From assembly GCF_018294505.1 (NCBI RefSeq), contig NC_057800.1, positions 471,492,955 through 471,556,954 of the forward strand: 64,000 nt of DNA, in the 5' to 3' direction. Origin of the DNA: Triticum aestivum (Eukaryota > Streptophyta > Magnoliopsida > Poales > Poaceae). Below, one piece after another: positions 23,190 to 34,926 of this stretch. The translations under genes and the position numbers were made by a program. Under the pieces are notes generated by a model. The model saw only the letters and a program-made list of their open reading frames with translations, did not search any database and was not told the DNA's origin. Every line of letters begins with the position of its first letter. Positions within the stretch are counted from its first letter, which is position 1.

Positions 23190-24463
23190 ATGAGGGGCGC
23201 ACCTATAGGGGGAGTCCAACTAGGATTCCCAATCCTAGTTGGAGTCCCCTTCCTTTTCCAAGAGGGGAGAGTGGGAAGGAGTAGGAGAGGGAGAAGGTAA
23301 GAGAGGGGGGCGCTGCCCCCTCCCTAGTCCAATTCAGACTTGCCATGGGGGGGGGAACCGTTGAGGCCCTTCTCTCCTTTCCCGTATGGCCCATTAAGGC
23401 CCAATACTTCCCCCGACGAATTCTCGTAACTCTCCGGTACTCCAAAAAATACCCGAACCACACAGAACCCTTCCGATGTCCGAATATAGCCTTCCAATAT
23501 ATCGATCTTCACATCTCAACCATTTTGAGACTCCTTGTCATGTCCGTGATCTCATCCGGGACTCCGAACAAACTTCAGTCATCAAATCACATAACTCATA
23601 ATAGACATCGTCATCGAACGTTAAGCGTGCGGATCCTATGGGTTCGAGAACTATGTAGACATGATCGAGACACATCTCCGATGAATAACCAGTAGCAGAA
23701 CCTCGATGCTCATATTGGCTCCTACATATTCTACGAAGATCTTTATCGGTCAAACCGCATAACAATATACGTTCTTCCCTTTGTCATCGGTATGTTACTT
23801 GCCCAAAATTCGATCGTCGGTATCATCATACATAGTTCAATCTTGTTACTGGCAAGTCACTATACTCGTCCGTAAAGCAACATCCCACAACTAACTCATT
23901 AGTCACATTGCTTGCTAGGCTTATAGTGATGTGCATTACCGAGAGGGCCCAGAGATACCTCTGCGACAATCGGAGTGACAAATCCTAATCTTGATCTATG
24001 CCAACTCAACAAACACCATCAGAGACACCTGTAGAGCATCTTTATAATCACCGAATTATGTTGTGATGTTTGATATCACACAAGGTGTTCCTCCGGTATT
24101 CGGGAGTTGCATAATCTCATAGTCAAAGGAACATGTATAAGTCATGATGAAAGCAATAGCAATAAAAGTAAACAATCATTTATGCTAAGCTAACAGATGG
24201 GTCTTGTCCATCACATCATTCTCTAATGATGTGATCTCGTTCATCAAATGACAACACATGTCTATGGTCAGGAAACTTAACCATCTTTGATTAACGAGCT
24301 AGTCAAGTAGGGGCATACTAGGGACACTCTGTTTTATCTATGTATTCACACATGTACTAAGTTTCCGGTTAATACAATTCTAGCATGAATAATAAACATT
24401 TATCATGGTATAAGGAAATATAAATAACAACTTTATTATGGCCTCTAGGGCATATTTCCTTCA
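23190..24463 (-). repeat. Copia-1 3' LTR, truncated
   Basis: Homologous over its length to 29990-31276. The missing part corresponds to 29541-29990 of the intact LTR. Confidence 0.85.
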
Positions 24464-24476
24464 GTCTCCCACTTGC
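24464..24476 (-). other. Copia-1 polypurine tract
   Basis: On the minus strand, TGCAAGTGGGAGAC lies directly before the LTR start TGAAGG. This primes plus-strand DNA synthesis. Confidence 0.8.
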
Positions 24477-24479
24477 ACT

Positions 24480-27400
24480 AAAGTCAATAATCTACTTCAC
24501 ATCGCCTTGTGATTTAACACCAATAGTTCATATTTTTATGTTATTAGTTCACATCTCCATGTGACTAATACCCAAAGGGTTTACTAGAGAGAATAATCTA
24601 GTTCACATTGCTATGTGATTAACACCCAAAGAGTGATCATGTTTTGCTTGTGAGAGAAGTTTAGTCAACAGGTCTGCCACATTCAGAGCCGTATGTATTT
24701 TGAAAATTTTCTATGTCTACAATGCTCTGCACGGAGCTACTCTAGCTAATTGCTCCCACTTTCAATATGTATCTAGATTGAGACTTAGAGTCATCTAGAT
24801 CGGCGTCAAAGCTTGCATCGGCGTAACTCCTTACGACGAACTCCTTGTCACATACATAACCGAGAAACATTTCCTTATTCCACTAAGGAAATTATGACCG
24901 CTGTTCAGTGATCCACTCCTGGATCACTATTGTACCCTCTTGCCAAACTCATGGTGAGGTACACAATAGGTCGGGTACACAACATAGCATACTTTATAGA
25001 ACCTATGACTCAGGCATAGGGAATGACTTTTCATTCTTTTCCTATTTTTTGCCGTGGTCGGGTTTTGAGTCATTACTCAACTTCACACCTTGCAACACAG
25101 GCAAGAACTCCTTCTTTGGCTGTTCCATTTTGAACTACTTTCAAAACTTGTCAAGGTATGTACTCATTGAAAAAATTTATCAAGCATCTTGATCTATCTC
25201 TATAGATCTTGATGCTCAATATCTAAGCATCTTCACCAAGGTGTTTCTTTGAAAAACTCCTTTCAAACACTCCTTTATGCTTTCCAGAAAATTCTACATT
25301 ATTTCCTATCAACAATATGTCATTCACATATACTTAGAAATGCTGTAGTGCTCCCACTCACTTTCTTGTAAATATAGGCTTCACCGCAAGTTTGTATAAA
25401 ACTATATGCTTTGATCAACTCATCAAAGCGTATATTCTAACTCCGATATGTTTGCACCAGTCCATAGATGGATCGCTGGAGCTTGTACACTTTGTTAGCA
25501 CCTTTAGGATTGACAAAACTTTCTTGTTGTATCATATACAACTCTTCTTTAAGAAATTCATTAAGGAATGCAGTTTTGACATCCATTTGCCAGATTTCAT
25601 AAAATGTGGCAATTGCTAACATGATTCGGACAGACTTAAGCATCGCTACGAGTGAGAAAATCTCATCGTAGTCAACACCTTGAACTTGTCAAAACCTTTT
25701 TGCGACAATTCGAGCTTTGTAGATAGTAACACTACTATCAGCGTCCGTCTTCCTCTTGAAGATCCATTTATTCTCAATGGCTTGCCAATCATCGAGCAAG
25801 TCAATCAAACTCCATACTTTGTTCTCATACATGGATCCCATCTTAGATTTCATGGCCTTAAGCCATTTCGTGGAATCTGGGCTCATCATCGCTTCATCAT
25901 AGTTCATAAGTTCATCATGGTCTAGTAACATGACTTCAAGTACAGGATTACTGTACCACTCTGGTGTGGATCAAGCTCTGGTTAACCTACGAAGTTTTGT
26001 AGTAACTTGATACGAAGTTTCATGATCATCATCATTAACTTACTCTCTAGTTGGTGTAGGCATCACATGAACATATTTATCTGATTAACTACTTTCCAAT
26101 TCAAGAGAAGGTACAATTACCTCATCAAGTTTTAATTTCCTCCCACTCACTTCTTTTGAGAGAAACTCATTCTCTAGAAAGGATCCATTCTTAGCAATGA
26201 AAATCTTGCCTTCAGAACTGTGATAGAAGGTGTACCCAACAGTTTCCTTTGGGTATCCTATGAAGACGCATTTCTCCGATTTGGGTTCGAGCTTATCAGG
26301 TTGAAGCTTTTTCACATAAGCATCATAGCCCCAAACTTTAGGAAATGACACCTTAGGTTTCTTGCTAAACCACAGTTCATATGGTGTCGTCTCAACGGAT
26401 TTTTAGACGGTACCCTATTGAATGTGAATGCAGCTGTCTCTAATGCATAACCCCAAAATGACAGTGGTAAATCGGTAAGAGACATCATAGATCGCACCAT
26501 ATCTAATAAAGTACGGTTACGACGTTCGGACACACCATTACTCCGTGTTGTTCCAGGTGGGATGAGTTGTGAAATTTATTCCACATTGTTTTTAAATGAA
26601 GGCCAAACTCGTAACTCAAATATTTGCCTCCACGATCAGGTCGTAGAAACTTTATTTCTTGTTACGATGATTCTTAACTTCACTCTAAATTTCTTTGAAC
26701 TTTTCAAATGTTTCAGACTAGTGTTTCATTAAGTAGATATACCTATATCTACTTAAATCATCTGTGAAGGTCAGAAAATAATGACACCCGCCATGAGCCT
26801 CAACACTCATCAGATCGCATACATCAGTATGTATTATTTCCAATAAGTCAGTGGTTCGCTCCATTGTTTCGGAGAACAGAGTCTTAGTCATCTTGCCCAT
26901 GAGGCATGGTTCGCAAGCATCAAATGATTCATAATTAAGTGATTCCAGAAGTCCATCTGCATGGAGTTTCTTCATGCGCTTTACACCAATATGACCTAAA
27001 CGGTAGTGCCAATAGTATGTTGCACTATCATTAACAACTTTGCATCTTTTGGCATCAATATTATGAATATGTGTATTACTATGATCGAGATTCAATAAAC
27101 CATTCACCTTGGGTGTATGACCACAGAAGGTTTTATTCATGTAAACAGAATAACAATTATTCTTTGACTTAAATGAATAACCGTATTGCAATAAACAAGA
27201 TCCAATCATATTATGCTCAACGCAAACACCAAATAACATTTATTTTAGGTTCAATACTAATCCCGAGGGTAAAGGGAGTGTGCGATGGTGATCTTATCAA
27301 CCTTGGAATTACTTCCAACACACATCGTCAACTTGCCCTCAAGTAGTCTCTGTTCATTTTGTAACTCCTGTTTCAAGTTACTAATCATAGCAACTGAACC

Positions 27401-28275
27401 TGTATCAAATACCCAGGGGCTACTATGAACACTAGTAAAGTACACATCACTAACATGTATATCATATATACTTTTGTTCACTTTTCCATCCTTCTAATCC
27501 GCCAAGTATTTAGGGCAGTTCCGCCTCAAGTGACCATTTCCTTTGCAGTAGAAGCACTCGGTTTCAGGCTTGGGTCTAGCTTTGGGCTTCTTCATGGGAG
27601 TGGCAACTCACTTGTCATTCTTCTTGAAGTTCCCTTTCTTTCCCTTGCCCTTTTACTTGAAACTAGTGGTCTTGTTAACCATCAACACTTGATGCTATTC
27701 TTGATTTCTACCTTCACCGATTTCAGCATCGCGAAGAGCTCGGGAATTGTTTTACGTCATCCCTTGCTTATTATAGTTCATCACTAAGTTCGAGTAACTT
27801 GGTGATAGTGACTAGAGAACTCTGTCAATCACTATCTTATCTGGAAGATTAACTCCCACTTGATTCAAGCAATTGTAGTACCCAGACAATCTGAGCACAT
27901 GCTCACTACTTGAGCTATTCTCCTCCATCTTGTAGGCAAAGTACTGTCAGAGGTCTCATACCTCTCGGCACGGGCATGAGTCTGAAATACTAATTTCAAC
28001 TCTTGGAACATCTTGTATGCTCTGTGGCGTTCAAAACATTTTTGAAGTCCCGGTTCTAAGCCGTAAATCATGGCGCACTAAACTATCAAGTAGTCATCAT
28101 ACCGAGCTTGCCAAACATTCATAATGTCTGCCTCTGCTCCTGCAATAGGTCCGTCACCTAGCGGTGCATCAAGAACATAATTTTTCTGTGCATCAATGAG
28201 GATAATCCTCAGATCACGGAGCTAGTCTGCATCATTGCTACTAACACCTTTCAACATAGTTTTCTCTAGGAACAT
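24480..28275 (-). pseudogene. Copia-1 gag-pol polyprotein, degenerate
   Basis: Domains are in Copia order on the minus strand. Gag is near 28250-27660 (MIYGLEPGLQKCFERH). A CCHC zinc knuckle lies around 27545, in another frame. The protease has VFDTGSVA near 27400. GAG-pre-integrase and integrase span 27239-26085 (YYWHYRLGHIGVKRMKKLHA, TFTDDLSRYRYIYL, and KVWGYDAYVKKLQPDKLEPK). The reverse transcriptase start is at 25931-25437 (WIFKRKTDADSSVTIYKARI and WQMDVKTAFLNE). The polymerase YVDD block is not readable, and RNase H survives only as traces near 25000-24800. Many stops and frameshifts; it cannot encode active proteins. It would use the host initiator Met-tRNA as primer. Confidence 0.85.
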
Positions 28276-29528
28276 ATCATAAATAAAATGGGGAAGCTAT
28301 ACACGAGCAATTGATCTACAACATAGATATGCGAATACTATCAGGACTAAGTTCATGATAAATTTAAGTTCAATTAATCATATTACTTAAGAACTCCCAC
28401 TTAGATAGACATCCCTCTAGTCATCTAAATGATCATGTGATCCATATCAACTAAACTATGTCTGATCATCACGTGAGATGGAGTAGTTTTCAATGGTGAA
28501 CATCACTATGTTGATCATATCTACTATATGATTCACGGTCGACCTTTCGGTCTTAGTGTTCAGAGGCCATATCTGCATATGCTAGGCTCGTCAAGTTTAA
28601 TCAGAGTATTCTGCTTGTGCAAAACTGCCTTGCACCCATTGTATGTGAATGTAGAGCTTGTCACACCCGATCATCATGTGGTGTCTCAGCACGAAGAACT
28701 GTCGCAACGGTGCATACTCAGGGAGAACACTTATACCTTGAAATTTTAGTAAGAGATCATCTCATAATGCTAACGTCGTACTAAGCAAAAATAAGATGCA
28801 TAAAGGATAAACATCACATGCAATCAATATAAGTGATATGATATGGCCATCATCATCTTGTGCCTTTGATCTCCATCTCCAAAGCACCGTCTTGATTACC
28901 ATCATCACCAGCTTGACACCTTGATCTCCATCGTAGCATCGTTGTTGTCTCGCCAACTATTGCTTCCATGACTATCGCTACCGCTTAGTGATAAAGTAAA
29001 GCAATTACATGGCGATTGCATTTCATACAATAAAGCGACAACCATGTGGGTCCTGCCAGTTGCCGATAACTGTGTTACAAAACATGATCATCGCATACAA
29101 TAATTTATATAATCACGCCTTGACCATATCACATCACAACATGCCCTGCAAAAACAAGTTAGATGTCCTCTACTTTGTTGTTGCAAGTTTTACGTGGCTG
29201 CTACGGGCTTCCAGCAAGAACCATTCTTACCTACAGCATAAAACCACAATGTGGTATAGTGATTGCTTTTTGATCTTCAGAAAGAACCTTGTTCATTGAA
29301 TCCTATTCAACTAAAGTTGGAGAAACAAACACTCGCCAGCCACCTATGTGCAAAGCACGTCGGTAGAACCAGTCTCATGAATGCGGTCATGTAATGTCGG
29401 TCCGGGCCGCTTCATCCAACAATACCGCCGAATAAAGAAACAACTAGACGGCAAGCAATATGTATATACCCATGCCCACAACTCCTTTGTGTTCTACTCG
29501 TGCATAAAACATCTATGCATAGACCTGA
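28276..29528 (-). other. Copia-1 untranslated leader
   Basis: Non-coding, 1.25 kb between PBS and gag, as in the long leaders of BARE1/Angela elements. The 28935-29528 part is homologous to 44653-45236 of Copia-3. Confidence 0.7.
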
Positions 29529-29540
29529 CTCTGATACCAC
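29529..29540 (-). other. Copia-1 primer-binding site
   Basis: The minus strand reads TGGTATCAGAGTC directly after the LTR, complementary to the 3' end of initiator methionine tRNA (canonical TGGTATCAGAGC). Confidence 0.85.
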
Positions 29541-31276
29541 TGTTGGTGAACGTAGTATTTCAAAATTTGCCTACGATCATGCAAGATCTATCTAGGAGAA
29601 GCATAGAAACAAGCGGGTACAGTGTGTCCACGTACCCTCGTAGACCGAAAGCGGAAGTGTTTAGTAACGCGGTTGATGTAGTCGAACGTCTTTGCGATCT
29701 AATCGATCCAAGTACCGAACGTATGACACCTCCGCATTCAGCACACGTTCAGCTCGATGAAATCCCTCGGGCTCTTGATCTAGTTGAGACCGAAGGAGAG
29801 TTCGGTCAGCACGACGGCGTGGCAACGGTGATGATGAAGTTACCGGCGCAGGGCTTCGCCTAAGCACTATGACGATATGACCGAGGTGTGTAACTATGGA
29901 GGGGGGCACCGCACACGGCTAAGACAAATATTGGAGTGCCTTTGGGGTGTCCCCTGCCCACGTATATAAAGGAGGGAAGAGGAGGAGGCTGGCCTATGAG
30001 GGGGGCGCCTATAGGGGGAGTCCAACTAGGAATCCCAATCCTAGTTGGAGTCCCCTTCTTTTTCCAAGAGGGGAGCGAGGGAAGAAGTAAGAGAGGGAGA
30101 AGGAAAGAGAGGGGGGCGCCGCCCCCTCCCTAGTCCAATTTGGACTTGCCATGGGGGGCGCACGGCCAACCCTTGATGCCCTTCTCTCCTTTCCCTTATG
30201 GCCCATTAAGGCCCAATACTTCTCTCGACGAATTCCCGTAACTCTCCGGTACTCCGAAAAATACCCGAACCACTCAGAACCTTTCCGATGTCTGAATATA
30301 GCCTTCCAATATATAAATCTTTACGTCTCGACCATTTCGAGACTCCTCGTCATGTCCGTGATCTCATCTGGGACTCCGAACAAACTTCGGTCATCAAATT
30401 ACATAACTCATAATACAAATCTTCATCGAACGTTAAGCGTGCGTACCCTACGAGTTCGAGAACTACATAGACATGACCGAGACATATCTCTGATCAATAA
30501 CCAATAGCGGAACCTGGATGCTCATATTGGCTTCTACATATTCTACGAAGATCTTTATTGGTCAAACCGCATAACAACATACGTTGTTCCCTTTGTCATC
30601 GATATGTTACTTGCCCGAGATTCGATCGTTGGTATCATCATACCTAGTTCAATCTTGTTACTGGCAAGTCTCTTTACTCGTTCCGTAATGCAACATCCCG
30701 CAACTAACTCATTAGTTACATTTCTTGCAAGGCTTATAGTGATGTGCATTACCGAGAGGGCCCAGAGATACCTCTCCGACAATCAGAGTGACAAATCCTA
30801 ATTTGGATCTATGCCAACTCAACAAACACCATCGGAGACACCTGTAGAACATCTTTATAATCACCCAATTATGTTGTGACATTTGATAGCACACAAGGTG
30901 TTCCTCCGGTATTCGGGAGTTGCATAATCTCATAGTCAGAGGAACATGTATAAGTCCTGATGAAAGCAATAGGAATAAAACTAAAGGATCATTTATGCTA
31001 AGCTAATGGATGGGTCTTGTCCATCACATCATTCTGTAAAAATGTGATCCCGTTCATCAAATGACAACACATGTCTATGGTCAGGAAACTTAACCATCTT
31101 GGATTAACAAGCTAGTCAAGTAGAGGCATACTAGGGACACTCTGTTTTGTCTATGTATTCACACATGTACTAAGTTTCCGGTTAATAAAATTCTAGCATG
31201 AATAATAAATGTTTATCATGATATAAGGAAATATAAATAACAAGTTTATTATTGCCTCTAGGGCATATTTCCTTCA
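29541..31276 (-). repeat. Copia-1 5' LTR, 1,736 bp
   Basis: Complete, with TG and CA ends on the minus strand. A TATA box (TTTATATACG) lies at 29970-29961 and would drive minus-strand transcription into the leader. Confidence 0.85.
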
Positions 31277-31674
31277 CTTCTCACATGTTGCCATCGGGGC
31301 ATGCTGGCTAGACGCCGGCGTTCTCCTTCCCGGCCTTGTAGGTAGCAGCCCACCGTGCTTCGATCTCCGCCAAGCTCTTCTTACCACGGCGTGCGAACTC
31401 TTTTTTTCTTGCAGCGGCGGGACTCTCTTTTCTTGACTGCTTTCTGCCTTTTCCACTCCTTCTATGCGGCTTTGGCCGCCTCTAGATCCACCACCCATTC
31501 GGCCATGGCAGCCTCAAAGGCCGCCCATGTAACTGTTTGGCCCCCAGCAGCGATGAACTCGGCGCGGCGAGATGCCATCGCTACCTTACCATGGGTGCGG
31601 TCACGGGCGGCGAGGAACATGGCGCGACGAGATGCCATCGCTTCCTTACTAGTTACTATGCACCGTGGTGCCAA
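31277..31674 (-). CDS. Hypothetical alanine/arginine-rich ORF fragment in CACTA-2
   Basis: A minus-strand coding-like tract with an internal duplication (EAMASRRAMFLAARDRTHGK, then VAMASRRAEFIAAGGQ). It is followed by a Lys/Arg-rich stretch in another frame (RKSLAEIEARW-like) that runs to the Copia-1 edge. No known domain. Likely part of a CACTA-encoded protein cut by Copia-1. Confidence 0.35.
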
Positions 31675-31796
31675 GGATGACGCCTAGAGAGAGATCTGGG
31701 ATGGAGGCACCGGGCAGCCGTAAAGTGTAGTGGTATTCAAGAGCTCAACGACAAACGACAAAAAAATTGGCTTCCCTTAATATTTTGCTTGTTCAT

Positions 31797-34700
31797 TATC
31801 GCACACGGTTCATCTCCGTCGCTTTCGGAAACAGTGTGCGCTGAGCCTATTGTGTGTTGCGTTATGATTGGCCGGAACCCCAGCCATGCGGATCGCGCAT
31901 GTGCACCGTAGGATGCGCTGCGATCGAACGGCAATCCACGTCCCTCACATCACACCCGTGCACCTGTAGTTGGATTGGATTTATATGCGCTAAATGCCTA
32001 GAAAATGCACATAATCCCCTAAATATGGTAAATGAGCCCGAAAAAATGCCGAATTTGAACACGGTGATTTGCAGGGTGTATGTTCGTCATAGAAAAAAAC
32101 TCCAGGGCAAAGAACGAAGAAAATTTGGATTCCCTTCAATCTTGGTGATTTCCCTCTCGAAAGCATGAACTTCTTTGGTGATTGTTCGATTTATGAAGGG
32201 CCTGCATGACGACATAAGTTAAACCTTCTCAAATTTTTACCAGGGCACGGTGAGGTCATACCATGGCACACCATGCCAGGCGTCATGTTTTTCAAGCATT
32301 TATTTCATTTTTTCGATAGTTGAAAACCCAATAAACAAACGTTTGTGGTTGACTATTCCCACACATTTCATCAAAATATCTGTCCCTTCCTTGTAAAAGG
32401 TATGCGGATTTACTAAATGGCACGAGCATGGTTTTCTAGGCCGTTCTTGTGCACCCTTTCCTGCACTGATTGTTTGAACTTGAATTATGTGCATTAATGC
32501 CTAGGAAATGCACATAATCCCCTAAATATGGCAAATGAACCAGGAAAAGTGCCAAATTTGAACATGGTGATTTGCCGGTTGTATGTTCATCATAGAAAAA
32601 AATTCATGGACAAAGGACAAAGGAAATTTTGATCCCCCTTCAATCTTGGTGATTTCCCCCTTGAAACCATGAAACTTCATTGGTGATGGTTCGATTTATG
32701 AAAGGCGTTCATCACGACATAAGGAAGACATTCCCCAATTTTTACCAGGGCATGGTGAGGCCATACCATGGCACCACGCCAGGCGTCGTGTTTTCCCACC
32801 ATGTTTTTCATTTTTTGTATAGTTGGTAACCTAGTAAACGACGCGTTTATGGTTGACTATTGCCACGCATTTCCTTGAAATATCTTCCCATTCCTTATAA
32901 AAGGCATGAGAATGTACTAAATAACACGGGCATGGTTTTCCAGACCGTTCTTGTGCACCTTTTCATGCACCGATTGTTTGAATTTGAATTATGTCCATTA
33001 ATGCCTAGAAAATGCACATAATCCCATAAATATGGTAAATGAGCCCGGAAAAAATGTCAAATTTGAACACGTTGCATTTGAGGCGGTATGTTGATCGTTG
33101 GAAAAAACTGAATGAGAAACTAGGACGGAAATTGGATTCCCCTTGGATCTTGGGTATTTCCCTCTCGAAAGCATGGAACTTCCTCGGTGATGGTTCAATT
33201 TATTAAGGGTGTGCATGACGACATAAGCCAAACCTTCTCAAATTTTTAGCAGGCCATGGTGAGGTCATACCATGGCACCATGCCAGGCTCATGTTTTTCA
33301 ACCATTTATTTCATCTTTTTCTATAGTTGAAAACCAAACAAACAAACATTTGTGGTTGACTATTGCCACACATTTCATCGAAATATCTACCCATTCCTTG
33401 TAAAAGGCATGAGAATTTACTAAATGGCACGAGCATGGTTTTCCAGGCCGTTCTTGTGCATCCTTTCTTGCATCGATTATTTGAACTTGAATTATGTGCA
33501 TTAATGCCTAGGAAATGCACATAATCCCCGAAAATGGCAAATGAACCCGGAAAAGTGCCAAATTTGAACATGATGATTTGCAGGTTGTATCTTTATCATA
33601 GAAAAAAACTCGTGGACAAAGGACAACGGAAATTTAGATCCCCCTTCAATCTTGATGATTTCCCCCTCGAAACCATGAAACTTCCTCGGTGATGGTTCGA
33701 TTTTTGAAAGGCGTGCATGATAACAGTTTTACCAGGGCACGGTGAGGCCATATCATGGCACCACACCAGGCATCACGTTTTCCAAAAATGTATTTCATTT
33801 TTGTATAGTTATTAACCAAGTAAATGACGCGTTTATGGTTGACTATTGCCGCACATTTCCTTGAAATATCTGCCCATTCCTTGTAAAATGCATGAGAATG
33901 TACCAAATAGCACGAGCATGGATTTCCAGACCGTTCTTGCACACCTTTTCATGCACCGATTGTTCGAATTTGAATTATGTGCATAATTAATGACTAGAAA
34001 ATGTACGGAAGGTAAATGAGTTCAGAAAAATGTCAAATTGGAACACGTTGCATTTGAAGCGGTATGTTGATCATTGGAAAAAAACTGAATGACAAACTAG
34101 GACGGAAATTTGGATTCCCTTCAATCTTGGTGATTTCCCTCTCTAAAGCATTCAACTTCCTCGGTGATGGTTCGATTTATGAAGGGCGTGCATGACGACA
34201 TAAATCAAACCTTCTCAGCTTTTAACCAGGGCACGGTGAGGCCATACCATGGCACCACGCCAGGCGACATGTTTTCCAAGCACGTATTTCATTGTTCTAT
34301 AGTTGATAACCCAGTAAATGATACGTTTGTGGTTGACTATTGCCACACATTCCATTGAAATCTCTGCCCGTTCATTGTAAAAGGCTTGATAAATTACTAA
34401 ATACCACGAGTATGGTTTTTCCAGACCATTCTTGTGCACCTTTTCAAGCACCAATTGTTTGAATTTGAATTATGTGCATTAATGCCTACATAATGCACAT
34501 AATCCCCTAAATATTGTAAATGAACACGGAAAAGTGTCAAATTTGAACACGGTGATTAGCAGGGTTTATGTTCTTCGTAGGAAAAAAAATTCATGGATGA
34601 AGGACAAATGAAATTTGGATTTCCATTCAATCTCGGTGATTTACTATCGCACACGATTCATCTCAGTCGCCTCTGCGAACCGTGTGTGTTCACTGACACA
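31797..34700. repeat. Paired TATCGCACAC motif blocks bounding the tandem array
   Basis: A ~50-bp block starting at about 31795 (TATCGCACACGGTTCATCTC) recurs at about 34646 (TATCGCACACGATTCATCTC). The blocks sit on the two sides of the ~500-bp array in the same orientation. Both resemble the subterminal repeats near the element end. Confidence 0.7.
31993..34640. repeat. CACTA-2 internal tandem array, ~500-bp unit, 5.3 copies
   Basis: Using the AATGCCTAG word as register, units begin at 31993, 32496, 33000, 33503, 33989 and 34481 (partial). Periods are 503, 504, 503, 486 and 492 bp. Units share AAATGCACATAATCCC, a TACCAGGGCACGGTGAGG block and a TGGTTGACTATTGCCACACAT block. Alternate units resemble each other more (AATGAACC versus AATGAGCC), hinting at a higher-order two-unit repeat. 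Open frames within it are by-products. Confidence 0.9.
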
Positions 34701-34926
34701 TGCAAAAGTAAAAAAAGAAAACCCTCACCCACTTCGTCCCCACTCACTCGCCTCAGACTCTTCCGCAACTCTGCACCCTAAGCTCGATGGCTGTTGGCGG
34801 CGGGCGTAGGTCACGCTCCAAACGGCACGGATTTCGCCCCTACCACTTTTCGCCGCCTATCTGCACTGACATTCTAGACTTTGGCCGATTAGGGTTTTCT
34901 GCGGGATTCGGCCGGGGATTTTTCTC

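Larger units (their letters stand above)
23190..31276 (-). mobile_element. Copia-1: Angela/BARE1-type retrotransposon, minus strand
   Basis: The 5' LTR is the right one (29541-31276), then come PBS, a 1.2 kb leader, a decayed gag-pol, a PPT and a truncated 3' LTR on the left (23190-24463). The 5' LTR starts TGAAGGAAATATGCCC and ends in TTCACCAACA on the minus strand. The left LTR lacks about 450 bp of its distal end, which stops exactly at a CACTA terminus. The right flank base group after 31276 is CTTCT; no matching duplication is visible because the left end is missing. Confidence 0.85.

Noticed and set aside
31979..34640. Repeated open frames in the tandem array
   Set aside because: They recur with the repeat period and contain no protein motif. 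An array of a small gene is unlikely because the frames differ between units.
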